Positions 1 through 10,967 of a stretch of DNA of 64,000 nt are shown here, piece by piece (the stretch's first letter is position 1; each line of letters opens with the position of its first letter). The notes under the pieces were generated by a model that had not been told where the DNA came from, did not search any database, and saw only the letters and a list, made by a program, of their open reading frames with translations. The position numbers and the translations under genes were made by a program. The DNA lies in assembly GCA_015680685.1 (NCBI GenBank), contig MNCI01026431.1, positions 62,001 through 126,000 on the forward strand, given 5' to 3'. This DNA is from Gnetum montanum (lineage: Eukaryota > Streptophyta > Gnetopsida > Gnetales > Gnetaceae).

Positions 1-46
1 AGTCACTAAGTCAAGAGGCTTACCACTAGACTAACAACTCTTTTGT
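1..46 (-). repeat. possible tRNA-derived SINE head, cut by the window edge
   Basis: Read on the minus strand, this edge contains TAGTCTAGTGG followed by TAAG. It fits the RNA polymerase III box A consensus and resembles the start of tRNA-Asp. Box B would lie left of position 1, so it cannot be checked. A chance match is possible. Confidence 0.3.
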
Positions 47-1040
47 ACTAGTAATATATAATTAAATATATACATTCACAAATGACAAAAAACATTTAAA
101 AAGGATTGTTTATTTATACAATTGCTTGAAATTCTTGGGTGTCAAACCCCAAAATATAAATATATTAAAAATAAAAATTCAAAGTACAAAAGTAGAGAAG
201 TAGAGAAGAAACTCTAAAACAACAAAAAGAAAATGCCCAACAATTTTGGGGATACCTTTTCAAGTTTTTATCCTTGCAACCAATCCTAAAAAGCCTCCCC
301 TCTAGGTTAGGAAAAGGATTAGACCTTGCCCTTGCTTAGAAGTGCCCAAATGGGTTTTTACTTTCTACTAAAGATTTCCTATTAATAAAGAAGAGATACT
401 AAAGAGAAAAACATTTAAGAAGTCAATTGAAGCATCACATGTTGAATGATGTCACCTTGAACTAACAATGGAAGAAAATTAGTGGAATAATCTTTATGAA
501 AAACCACATTACATAATACGAGAATGAAAGTAACACCAAGTATGAAGTAAAAATCTTAAAGTTGAGGAGTGTTACCAAGTTGCTTGAAATTTTTCATTTT
601 CTATTTAAAGATGAAAAATAAAGGCATATAGGTGTCAAAGGGTTATGAGACATGGGGCATGAACCAAAAAGAATCACTATAAGTAAACCCAAAGACATAT
701 AGCCAATAGCTACATATGTGTCAATTTCCAACCTTGCTCACATACCAATTGTTCAAAATCAAAAAAGAAAAAGGTAATTAGGAGGATGTCAACCCCCCAA
801 AAAATAATTAATATTAGAAAAAATCAAAGTACACTATATTCCATCAATAACAAATAAGCTCCAAAACAACAATGACAAAGAAAGACCCAACAATTTTGAC
901 AATAAAGATAAATTATGTGTTTAACTATATCTTCCTTTAAATACCTTAACTAACATAATGTGTGATATGCACCAAAATCTTCAACTAATTTCTATAAATT
1001 AAATTCTCTTGAGCTTTTCACAAGAGTTGAGGATGCTTGG
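47..1040. repeat. AT-rich non-coding DNA with a diverged direct repeat
   Basis: No gene is visible. Positions 141-249 and 788-899 are diverged direct copies: both begin GTCAA followed by a C run, continue through an A-rich stretch, and end near CCCAACAATTTTG. This looks like old repeat debris; no element boundary is seen. Confidence 0.45.
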
Positions 1041-1909
1041 TGATGAGCAACAAGTAGTCCCTCTATCTAATCATATGAATCACAACTATGCACTAGCGAT
1101 CTGGTTGAATTTCATAGACTTAGTACCTAAGTGTGCCTATAGACCAAGATAGTGACTTTGGGAAATATGATTGTTGTCTTCTTAGATCTCACTTGTGTAA
1201 GTTCAATTGTATGGTTAAGTGTGAGCCAAGGCAGATGATATTTATTTATATGCTATATTTTTATTTATTTAATCTAAGTGTTGAAGCAAAGATGATTAAT
1301 TGAGAAATTAACTACTTAACTATTCAATGATTCCCAAACTAACTAGACTAACATAAGCATTTGAGCCACTTTTTGTGCACATCTTGAACTTGTATTAACA
1401 CCACTAGGTTACCAAGTGTTTATTGTTGGGTGTACCAAATAGCCATTGCTGGGATTACCAAGCGTTAAACTGTACGTTTGAAGTGGTTATACTTATGTGT
1501 TCATTATTAGAAGCATTAATTAACTAAGGATACGAATGTAAATTGCATTAATAATAAAATGCATAAAATAAACATTAATCTATTCTAAGTGCTACAAGGA
1601 GTATCAAGAATCTTGTCTTTATTGTCGTCACATCAATGTGTTCAAGTATAATGATGCTCCAATAAGAATTTGTATAATTGCTTGAAGTCCTATTGTAGGC
1701 ACTTAGAAAATATTCTAACTCTGGTGGAAGAAAATTGTAAGAACTTGGCTACACTAACAACATAACATGTTATGAATGCAGTGGGTATATGCATTTATAT
1801 AGGCATGACATGACATTGCGTCAACGCATATAAGTCAATGCATCTTCTCATGCATCAATGGGGTTGCATCGACGCATGCCCGTCGAAGTAGCCAGTTGAT
1901 GACTCATCA
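1041..1909 (-). mobile_element. solo LTR, Athila-like
   Basis: It starts TGATGAGCAAC and ends GACTCATCA, the same termini as the other Athila-like LTRs here. Inside are the family blocks seen elsewhere (TACCAAG near 1410-1465, then the region near 1600-1700). The flanking 5-mers CTTGG (1036-1040) and CTTGA (1910-1914) differ at one base and fit a target-site duplication. No primer site, polypurine tract or partner LTR adjoins it, so unequal recombination between two LTRs is the likely origin. Its promoter-side end has a TGCGTC/GACGCA palindromic array rather than the GATATCG array of the other families. Confidence 0.8.
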
Positions 1910-2189
1910 CTTGATTATTGCAATTTGCTAGAAACATGGGAAAGGTTAACTTCATAACAAATGTTTTGTAACAAAATAAGAGCATGCTACTAGGTAGTCA
2001 AAAAAATATGGTAAAGCTTAGACAAAATGAGTTTGTCAATTTAATAAGCATGAATCATGAAAGCATAGAAATATCAATGAATAGCTTTTATGCACTAGTG
2101 TTTATCTCATAAGGGATTGTGATACAACTTGTGTGTGTTAGATTTCCATGTTGTGCCTATATCGCATGTGATTGTGATGCTATGGTGTG
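1910..2189. other. spacer between the solo LTR and element A
   Basis: AT-rich DNA with no gene seen. Positions 2185-2189 (GTGTG) are the left target-site duplication of element A. Confidence 0.5.
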
Positions 2190-3056
2190 TGATGAATCGT
2201 GGCTTGCCAGGCCCCGATATCGGATCCTCAATATAAAGTACATGATATCATGGCCTAGATAACAATATCGGATACACGATATTGTGATTCCTATGTAAGC
2301 CTATAAATACACATTTGGGCACACAGGAACAAAAGAGGGGGATTTTTTCCAAGTATAGAGTAGAGTCTTTTTGTCAGTTTTCAGTTAATTTCAATTCTTT
2401 CCCTAGTGCATGCCCGCAATGTAATGATTGTAATTATACAGAACCTTTAGTCGAGTGTGACGTACTTGGACACGCACATGATTGACAATAAAGATCGAGA
2501 TTACTCCATCATTGCAACATTCACTTAGTTTTTAATCATTTTATTGTTATTATTATTTATTATTTTCTTAATTAATATGTCTTTACTATCATTTACTATT
2601 CCTGCTGTTAAATGCAGAATGAGTATGACTTAATCACGAACATTTAAGTGTAACTACTTGGTAACCCAGTAGCGTATCTAGGAGTGCTCAAGTAGTATGC
2701 GCTTGGTAATCCCAGAAGTAGTACACAAGGTCCAATATGTGCACGGATGATTAAGGATGGATGCTCATCACACTTAGGCTAGTTTAGGTTTTGCTTCTCA
2801 TTGCCTATTAGCTTAAAACAAAATTATTTTCCATTGTCTCTAGGAGTAGCATTAGTTTAGGACCACATCATTTGCCTCACTCTAGACTAAACCATACATG
2901 ACCAAGTAAGTACTAGTCCAGGTGGGAAGACATCGAACTATGATCAATGTGTAACTATCTAGATACCACAACTAGTCTGTCTGTGGAGTTTGATCAGATC
3001 ATGCATGAACGCTCATATTCGTATGGTTGAGTGTAGGGGTACCTCGCCACCCATCA
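2190..3056 (+). repeat. element A 5' LTR
   Basis: It begins TGATGAATCG and ends CCACCCATCA. It aligns with 10114-10967, including the GATATCG cluster, the TATA box, the GGTAACCCAGTAG segment and the GTGTAGGGGTACCTCG end. A 13-bp stretch near 2226 is absent from the 3' copy. Confidence 0.9.
2212..2309 (+). promoter_or_regulatory. LTR promoter: GATATCG-type array plus TATA box
   Basis: Several degenerate copies of GATATC(G) lie in about 70 bp just upstream of TATAAATA (2302-2309). The same arrangement occurs in the LTRs of C, D and F. It is probably the RNA polymerase II promoter of the element; the array's role is inferred. Confidence 0.6.
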
Positions 3057-3076
3057 TTAGCATCGTTGCCAGGGAT
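3057..3076 (+). other. primer-binding site, tRNA-Asp type
   Basis: Immediately after the LTR comes TTAGCATCGTTGCCAGGGAT. Plant tRNA-Asp would give TTGGCGCCGTTGCCGGGGAT; the few mismatches are transitions. Athila-lineage elements typically use tRNA-Asp. Confidence 0.8.
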
Positions 3077-3188
3077 GGTGCTAGTTATTTAGATTAGTTA
3101 CATCCTCCAAGATCGCTGTAATGAAGCCTTGATGATATATCTTTCAGAAAGAAGTAATTGGAAATAAGTCATACACAAATTCACAATA

Positions 3189-5202
3189 ATGTCTCTCTCA
3201 CAAGACTATGATAACGCAACAACTAGTAAGGCAATTCATTGGAGAACCAACAAATTATATGATGATGAATATGAAGTTTGGAATACTCAATTTGATGTAG
3301 GGGTTCCTTATATACATAAACAAAGAGAACATCATTCCAATTCACAAATTCATAACCTACCTAGTGACGATGAACCCTTGCTGGCCACTAAGAGCCTAAT
3401 GCATATATAAGAGGTTGTTCGAATATCCCATAGGCATTGTAAGGAAAGCCATCTACCCAAGCTTAATTTAAAAAACTTTCCCAAGTTTTTAGGAGGCTAT
3501 GATTTAGATCCGCAACATCATTTACAAGCCTTCCATGATTCTTGTGTATGGAACAGTATTGATAATGGGTGGTAAAAACTTAAGCTCCTTCCTACGACAC
3601 TCATTGGCTAAGCAAAAGTATGGTATAGGTCTTTAAGACCAAAATCAATTCGATGTTGGCTGACAATGGTAGAACTCTTCAATGAAAGATATCAAACCTA
3701 TGCAAAAGTGTTAACCTTGAGGAGACAAATCCAAAAATGAAAACAGGGGCAACATGAACCCTTAGACATAGCCTGAGAAAGATACTATTCATTGTTAAAC
3801 AATTGTCTAGGCCACGAATTCTCTGAGGAAATGCTAATGTACCACGTAATAGATGGGCTCTGTAATGAAACACGAGAGACCCTAGGGATGTATGCCTAAG
3901 GTCAACTATATGAGCTACGAACCCACCAATTCCAAGAGCTTATTAAGCGAGTAGCAAAAGAAGAAGGAGAAATGGCTAAATGGGAGAATGTTGAAAGCTC
4001 TCAATAAGATCAAAATCTCAAAATAGCAAAGGTCCATGATCATGAAGAAGGAAAATCAACTCACCTCAAGGAGGTGGAATCATCTTTGCCAATTTTACAA
4101 TCACTAGACAAAATTGAGGCAAAGATTAATAAGATGATGGAATGGGTGCATGAAAAATGCAGAGAATATGCCAACATTATTAGAGGTGGAACTATGCTAA
4201 ATCAAGAAACAAGACAGGACACCACACAACAATCAAAATGAAGGGTTGAAGACAATAAGAATAGAAGCTCAATTGCAAATCACCCATATCAATGTCTGTA
4301 CGATCATCCCAAAGGCCAATGCCCAATCTTATCACATTTACATGAGCATTGGGGAGGGATGTTACATTTAGATTTTATATAGAAATACCGGGTTTAACCA
4401 TTGTGGCGAAAATCCCTATCGTGGGGGAGGCCATAGTCAAACTGGTCACACCCTTCATACCATCTGAATCCAAGCACTTATTATGTTCTATGTCAACATC
4501 TCTATTTCACCACATCATTATCATTCTCCTGAGTATTATCAACCCATGTCCTCTCCAACAAGATCACCACCTCATGTTCCTTTCACTTCTCCTTGCCCTC
4601 AATATTCTCATTATTCACCTCCTTCTACATCACCACTAGTTGTGTTAGGAGGTTTTGTACCATAGCACCAACCCACGAACGTTACTTGTGTTGCTATTGT
4701 CAATAGCAGTGGAGGTCCTCCACAATGTCAAAAGCATCCTTTCTTTAGGCATGACCATGGAAGAGATAGCACGGTTCTGAAACCACTGCATCAACCAACT
4801 CAGCACAAGTCCAATGTTGTGATGCACCTTCTCCTTCGAACTCAATGCCTCCTGCTACCTCAACAGGGCCACCAATCAATACTCCAACTACCATGCAGCC
4901 CAATGAATATAAACACATAGGGAGACATATGGATCTGTGCATACCATCTTATGGTCACAGGTGCCATAGTGGGTCAACTCCTTATCAATTAACCACATCT
5001 TACAATTTTCCCCACTATGCCTACTTTAATCAAGTGTGTGCACCTCAATTTGGGTACATTCCAACCACCACATCAAAAGACACCCAATGGGTTGGACATG
5101 ACCAGACTCCAATATTTCCAACATGCATGGATCTTCATTTTCCATTTATTAATTTTAGCCATGCCCAAAAGTTTAGTTATGGGGGGATATCCTCCATTCT
5201 AA
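3189..5202 (+). pseudogene. gag: element A gag polyprotein (degenerate)
   Basis: Structural Gag protein that would package element RNA. The start MSLSQD is shared with element C. A Retrotrans_gag-like core (about 3470-3720) is visible through LGGYDLDPQHHLQAFHDSC and a later ELFNERYQTYAK. It is followed by a helical LKEVESSLPILQ region and a zinc-knuckle remnant (CLYDHPKGQC, near 4293) that has lost its first cysteine relative to element C. A Pro/Tyr/Gln-rich tail ends in GGYPPF and a stop at 5200-5202. Stops interrupt it repeatedly (the first at 3408-3410) and at least one frameshift occurs, so it is dead. No protease follows, so this is gag only. Confidence 0.8.
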
Positions 5203-6222
5203 CAAGTAGAGTTAATAAATGTTTTTCCTTTTCTTCAATTTTACAATTTTTTTTGTTTTTCAGTTTTTCATCTTTCAATTTGTTGTTTTATCTTTTTGAG
5301 GGTAATCTCATTGGCAAATAAAATACTCATGTGACTTGTTGGTTGAAGTGTTGTTCTATGCTATCAAGTCTCAGGTGACTAATTATTTGGATAGTGAGCC
5401 CACAACATCTATCCATCCATTCTATTAATAAGAGGTTTTACTCTTGGTACAATGATATTCTTGTTATCATAAAAACTTAAAGTAACTTTGTGCTCATTAT
5501 GCCCAGAGTGAAGAATGATGGACTAAGTAGGAATGGCCAGGGTGTGATATCAAGGGGATTTTTGGATTCTTTTAGTGACATCTATAAGTGCTATCATGCA
5601 ACTTGGTTGTACTAAGATCCTTGTAGATCTAACGAAAAATGGAAGTAAGAGTAATGAAGGCACTCAATAAATAAACTCAATGCTATTCTGGGGGGTTCCA
5701 CTGGAAAGACATGCACCCATGCTTGAAGGTTGGTGGCTTCTTCAGTTCATTGTTGGAAAAAACAAAGTGCCAAAGTGACTAGAAAAAGAAAAGAAAAAAA
5801 CTAAGAGGAAAACACAAAGAAAAGATCAAGAAAAAAATGTGCTGCAGGGAAATTCCAAATCACTCCTCCCTTGGACAAAATGCCAAGTGATCGTACATCT
5901 TGTTGTCATAGTGCTCTTATGGTTATCCATCATTGGATGAAACAATGTGATGTCATTGATCGAAAGAATGGACTTGGTCTTAATCTTGGAGTGATGGGCT
6001 AATGACACATTAATCATGCCCTATACTATGGATTCATTGTGCCTAGGGTTAGTTACCTCACATCCCGATCTTTGCAATCCCATCTACCATTCGTTCCACC
6101 TCACTATCTAAGTATTTCTAACTTGTGTCTTGTGTGGCATAGAACTCATACCTCATCACAGTGGTATCTACATATGTGTGTTTTGCTATGAAACTAGTGT
6201 AGATTACATTTAACCTTTTTAG
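5203..6222 (+). other. element A post-gag non-coding region
   Basis: No supported ORF. It is collinear with element C (about 20550-21550 reversed) and shares short blocks with the 3' regions of D and F, such as the GAGCCCACAACATC stretch near 5396. It is the counterpart of the DNA after integrase in element B. Confidence 0.6.
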
Positions 6223-6290
6223 TGCCTATGGACATTTTAGGTGTGGTTACGTAAGGGCATGATAGGTAGGAACTTGCTTTGGGGAGGACC
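6223..6290 (+). other. conserved post-pol non-coding block (copy A)
   Basis: It runs from GCCTATGGAC to CTTGCTTTGGGGAGGACC. Matching blocks lie at 20483-20551 (-), 27789-27854 (+), 32273-32340 (-) and 46055-46122 (+), in five elements of at least two LTR families. None is in a coding frame, so an RNA or priming signal is possible. Confidence 0.7.
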
Positions 6291-6603
6291 CACTTGCGTA
6301 ATTCTTGTAATTTGCACTCTTTGCATGTCACCACATCATCTTATACCCTCCAAGTATTGCATTGCTACAATTATCTTTCCCTTTATCATTATTTTAAATT
6401 CCAATGTTCCTATGCATCATACCATGTCCTTTTTCCTCATCCTATTCATGAATTTTATCATTAAATTCCACTTCATTACACTTTTGGTGCCTTTTGGTCT
6501 CTTTAATGTTACCCTAGAGTTTTCAAATTGACCTTAAATCCTTCATTTTTGGCCTTGAAAATATGAAAATTCATCAATTTTGCCAAGTACCTTATTTTCA
6601 AAG

Positions 6604-6700
6604 GGACATGATATCGGGTACCTGATATCGGGTCCGACGTGATATCGGGTTCATGTTATCGGGTACGCGATATCGCGTCTATAAATACTATATATATAAA
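6604..6700 (+). promoter_or_regulatory. internal LTR-like promoter upstream of ORF-X (element A)
   Basis: Five degenerate repeats of about 16 bp around GATATCGGGT are followed by TATAAATA and a TATATATATAAAT stretch. This copies the layout of the LTR promoter, but it sits inside the element about 500 bp before the ORF-X start. Element C has the same module on the minus strand. I infer a dedicated promoter for ORF-X. Confidence 0.55.
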
Positions 6701-6868
6701 TCCCCCGTGCACATCAACATCATTCTTCACTATTCATGCGATGGGAATTGCTGAAATTTTCTTTCATGCATTGTCAAACTTGTGCACCCACCATTCAAAC
6801 ATCTATAACTTGCTCATTAACACTCTAATTCTCGTTCCAATCGAACCTGCTTAAACTCGGAGTGTTTA

Positions 6869-6890
6869 AATTAGTCATGGGGGAAGGGTA
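6869..6890 (+). other. internal polypurine-like motif (copy A)
   Basis: ATTAGTCATGGGGGAAGGG resembles the motif that directly precedes the 3' LTRs of these elements (TTAGTCATGGGGGTA before 28601). It may be an internal second-strand primer or just a duplicated sequence. Confidence 0.4.
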
Positions 6891-6949
6891 CATTCCAATT
6901 TGCACATAGTTTTTTCAAAATTTGTTGTTGCCTGAAGGATATCATAAGG

Positions 6950-7198
6950 GTAAGTGACCTTAAAATTGTTAGAAACAGTTGCCAAATTAATTTTATCTCT
7001 TCACCCAGACCATGAAAATTATTTTCTGGAATCACCCAATCAAAATGGGGCCCAATATCAAATATTTTAGGGGAATTTTTATGAAAATCTCTAACTCTAA
7101 ATCACATGAAGCAAGAAATGAAGCTATTAAGGTAGGAAGTAAGGTATAAATCAAATTTTGTAAAAAACCTTACTAATAGTCATTCCGTGTGATTGCAA
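6950..7198 (+). other. predicted leader intron before ORF-X (element A)
   Basis: A strong 5' splice site (AAGG then GTAAGTG at 6950) and a branch-like TTACTAAT about 25 nt before the end lead to GATTGCAA directly before the ATG. The acceptor AG is degraded to AA here, but copies in C, D, F and H keep AG. Length 249 nt; the element C copy is 250 nt. Confidence 0.5.
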
Positions 7199-9927
7199 AT
7201 GGCCCCTAAAAGAGAAACAGTAAGGAGGACCCTCTCAAGGTGCATTCAAATGACCAAGGAGAGGTAGAGGCCAAGCATCTCTTAAGGAATGCACAGAATA
7301 GGAGGCACAATCATTTAACATCCATCAGGAACCTCTTGTTATTGTGCAATTAGGACATGCTGAAGAGGAGATGTTGGAGCACTTGAACAGGGACAACATC
7401 TCACGTTGTCTCTAGAATGTGTTCAGGTAATTAATGAATGGTCCATGTCAGCAGCTGTGATTGTGGAACTCAACTTTGGATCTTTCACTAAGTTTGCTCC
7501 CGAAGTAGTTAGGGACCAACTTAAAGGATCCCCACTATGGCCTATTCTCTCTAAAAGTGGTGATTGGTACCTGAGAGAGATGTACCAAGTTTGGCACAAT
7601 AAAGAGGAAGGTACCACTGTTGATGTTGGTGGTGTTTCTATTGATTTCTCTACCAAAGAGATTTTGGAGGTATTGAATCTTTTGAATACAGGGCCAAAAG
7701 TTGCTCACTTGTCCACTCGTTTCGATGCTGATGCATGAAAGATATGGTTGAAAAGGGCGTACGACAAGAAAGATAAAGCATATGGAGAGTTGACATTTGA
7801 AGAGAGAATCTACTTCAAAATCAGCACATATCACATCTTCCCCACAAAAGGTTTAAACAAAATTTTCACATATGCTGCTAGAGGAAGTGCCATCTTGATG
7901 GGCAAGGTTAATGCCAACCTACCCCATCTATATCTTACAAAAATTTTGAGGTAGTTTGAAGAACGAAAGATGGGGAAGTTCATATTGCCCTTCCCTTGTC
8001 TTATCAAGAAGCTGTGTTGATGTGTTGGAATTTTGGGGTACACCAATGATGTCCCCAGAAAGGTTCAAAATGCTTCATTCACTAAATTATTGAAGCCACC
8101 AGCCCCAAGGAAAAGTGCTAGTGAGACACTAGAGCCTGAGTAGGAACAGGAAGCAGGGCCCAACACACAAATTATAGGCCAGCAAGACTAGCTTCCACTA
8201 CCGTCGCAAGACTATTGACCATTGATGAGCCATCTTAGGACCATCGCTAAAATGGTCAATTGGGAAAGCCAAGATGAGGCCAATCTCTTTAGGGTCATCA
8301 ATGATGCCGTACGACCCACAATCTTAGTTGATCATCAATAGGGCAAGGTATCTATCCAAATAGGAGGAGGGGAATCACATTGGTCACAATAGATCTCTGG
8401 GAATGCTGCATCTTTTCAAGTGTAATTAGAAACTGGTGAAGGTGCCACAATAGTGGTCATGCAGCACCAAGATGCAGTGGGAGCCACAGAGTGGTCACAG
8501 ACCACATAAAAGAATCATTCAATGTCCCTGTTGTGCCACCAACAGATTTTATAGGAGCACATAATGCTCAAACTTTGGTTGGTCCCTCGATGAATTCTGT
8601 ATAGCATGAGGATGTTCTAGATTGGTTGTTGTAGACAGGACAAGTGATGATGTCCTTGTTTGACATCCCTCAAGATGTCACAGCAACTTAGTTAGACCTC
8701 ATCTCCACAAAAGGGAAGCTGGTCATGGTAGAGGTTAGGGCCGAGCATGCAGAGGAAAAGTTAAAAAGACTCTAAGAAAAGCTTGTTACCCTGCAAGCTA
8801 CACAGTGGGATCTGTCTCAAGTCATCCTTGTTGACTAGCTAGAGTCCTTCTAGATAGAGCAGCTTAATAAATTGCTAGAAGAAAATAAAAGAGTAGCAGA
8901 GGAAAAAGAGAAGGCCAATTGGGATGCTTCCAAGGCACAAGCTCAAATGTATGTACATGCCAAAGCACTCAAGGCCTTATAAGAGGAAAATAAATAGCTT
9001 GCCACTGACAATCTCTGGTTGACCACAGTAGAAAAATAAAAGAATGTTCTTGAAGAAAATTTTTAGCAATTACAAGAACAGTTAGTAAGTATCAACGAGG
9101 ATATGAATCGCTTGGCTAGAGAAAATAGAACCCTCTTAATGGAGGAAGTACACATGATCTATCAAAAGATGGCAATTGAAATAAGCGCGTGGTAGAATGA
9201 GGCCAAGCAACATGAGAAGCTTAAAGAGCACTTCAGAGATCAAGTGGGGATGTACAAACAGGTGATAGGACAAGAAATCTATATGACCAAAGCCCACATT
9301 AACACTCTTAGTGCCCAAAACACTGATTGGTAGGCCATATTGGATACTTATGCCTTCGTCCACTAAGCTAAACTGAAAAACTAGGACTTGCAGATACAAG
9401 ACCTTAGGGAGTACATGGAGTTGGCAAACTTGCAGTATGCCAACTTAGCCATGTTGATAGTAGGACACTCGAGAATAGAATTAGAAAAGTAGGTAGGAAC
9501 TACCTACGCAAAGTATGAAGTAGAATTTGTTGGGCACAAGAAGATGCTACAGAAATTAGAAGTGGAAAATTCTAAGTTAGAGGTGGTCAAGACCAGCTAT
9601 CAAGGACAAAAGTATGTTATGACAGATTTGGCTCAACGACTCACAAATTACCAGAAATACAAGGACTAAGCCAAAGCCTATGTAGAGGAGTGACAACTAT
9701 TTATGGCTTGGTATGTTAAGGCCAACCAAATGTTTCTACAACTGCAATGTTCATGGGAGGTGCTGCTACCATCAAACATTGGAGCATCAGTATGGACAAC
9801 ACAGGATCCTCTAACCAAAGAAGAAAAGCTTTAGGCACTCCTTTAGAGACATCAATTTCCAAAACCTGGGGCACAAGATAAGGGGAAGAGACCCATGGAG
9901 GAACCACTACCACCAGGAAGCACATGA
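7199..9927 (+). pseudogene. ORF-X, copy A: globular plus coiled-coil protein of unknown function
   Basis: About 900 codons in the position of the env-like third ORF of Athila elements. The start MAPKR is shared with copy C. A conserved globular part (about 7400-8040) shows FGSFTKFAPE, LWHNKEEG/VWHNKEEG, IDFSTKEI, YFKISTYHIFPTKGLN and AARGSAILMGK. The second half (about 8700-9700) is a long Glu/Lys/Gln-rich heptad-like coiled coil, and the end is PMEEPLPPGST. No signal peptide or membrane segment is visible, which argues against an envelope. Frame changes upstream and 15 internal stops between 8821 and 9924 kill it; that last stretch has no indel. It might match the plant transposon-associated domains PF20167 or PF03078, but I could not test this. 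Confidence 0.7.
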
Positions 9928-10113
9928 GTTCTAATAAATTTTTTCTTTTGTGATTCTGTGTCTATGTTCCAATTTTGTTTTGTTCAATCCCACATTGTGA
10001 CATGAGTAATTCCTAGTTACTTAATAATCCCATACCTATCCACTATGTAATCAATTGAACTTGTTCTCATTTTGTCTCACTTGAGGATGAGTTGTTATTC
10101 AGTCATGAGGATA

Positions 10114-10967
10114 TGATGAATCATGGTTTGCCAGGCCTTGATATCGGGTACACAATATTGCGGCCTGGATAACGATATCGAATACACAATATCATGATTT
10201 CTATGTAAGCCTATAAATACATATTTAGGCATACAAGAACGGAAGAGGGGGATTTTTTCCAAGTATAAAGTAGAGTCTTTTTGTCAGTTTTCAATTAATT
10301 TTAATTCTTTCCCTAGTGCATGCCCACAGTGTGATGATTGTAATTGTACAGAACCTTTATTTGAGTGTGACGTACTTGGACACACACATGATCAGTAATA
10401 AAGATCGAGGTTACTCCATTATTGCAACATTCACTTAGTTTTTAATCATTTTATTGTTATTGTTATTTATTTTTTTTCTTAATTAATATTTATTTACCAT
10501 CATTTACTATTCTTATTATTAAATGCGAAATGAGTACGACTTAATCATGAACATTTAAGTGTAACTACTTGGTAACCCAGTAGTGTATCTAGGAGCACTC
10601 AAGTAATACATGCTTGGTAATCCCAGAAGTAGTACACAAGGTCTAAGATGCACATAGATGATTAAGGATAGATGCTCATCGCACTTAGGCTAGTTTAGGT
10701 TTTGCTTCTCATTGCCTATTAGCTTAAAACAAGATTATTTTCCGTTATTCTTAGGAGTAGCACTAGTTTCAGATCACATCGTTCACCTCACTCTGGACTA
10801 AACCATATGTGACCAAGTAAATACTAGTCCAGGTGGGAAGACAACGAACTGCAATCAATGTGTAACTATCTAGATACCACAACTAGTTCATCTGCAAAGT
10901 TCGACCGAATCGTGCTTGAACACTCATATTCATATGGTTGAGTGTAGGGGTACCTCGCCACTCATTA
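10114..10967 (+). repeat. element A 3' LTR
   Basis: It begins TGATGAATCATGG directly after a degraded polypurine motif (TTCAGTCATGAGGATA, 10098-10113) and ends CCACTCATTA. It pairs with 2190-3056 and is followed by the GTGTG duplication. Upstream, 9928-10113 is the short untranslated stretch after ORF-X. Confidence 0.9.

Larger units (their letters stand above)
2190..10967 (+). mobile_element. element A: pol-less Athila-like LTR retrotransposon carrying gag and ORF-X
   Basis: Two LTRs (2190-3056, 10114-10967) enclose a primer site, a decayed gag, a non-coding module and ORF-X. The perfect 5-bp duplication GTGTG (2185-2189 and 10968-10972) fixes both ends. No RT, RNase H or integrase is present between gag and the non-coding module, whereas related element B has them there. 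It was therefore non-autonomous, probably after loss of pol. Element C has the same layout in the opposite orientation, so this was a propagating structure and not a one-off deletion. Differences between its two LTRs are mostly C/T and G/A transitions. Confidence 0.9.

Noticed and set aside
4349-4639. Hydrophobic reading frame suggesting a membrane protein
   Set aside because: It is an off-frame reading of the Pro/Tyr-rich gag tail and is not shared with element C.
6604-6700. Internal GATATCG array as a nested solo LTR
   Set aside because: Only the promoter-like part is present; no LTR ends or target duplication flank it, and element C has it at the same internal position.
7199-9927. ORF-X as a retroviral-type envelope
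   Set aside because: It sits in the env position, but I see no signal peptide, membrane anchor or cleavage site, and half of it is a soluble-looking coiled coil.
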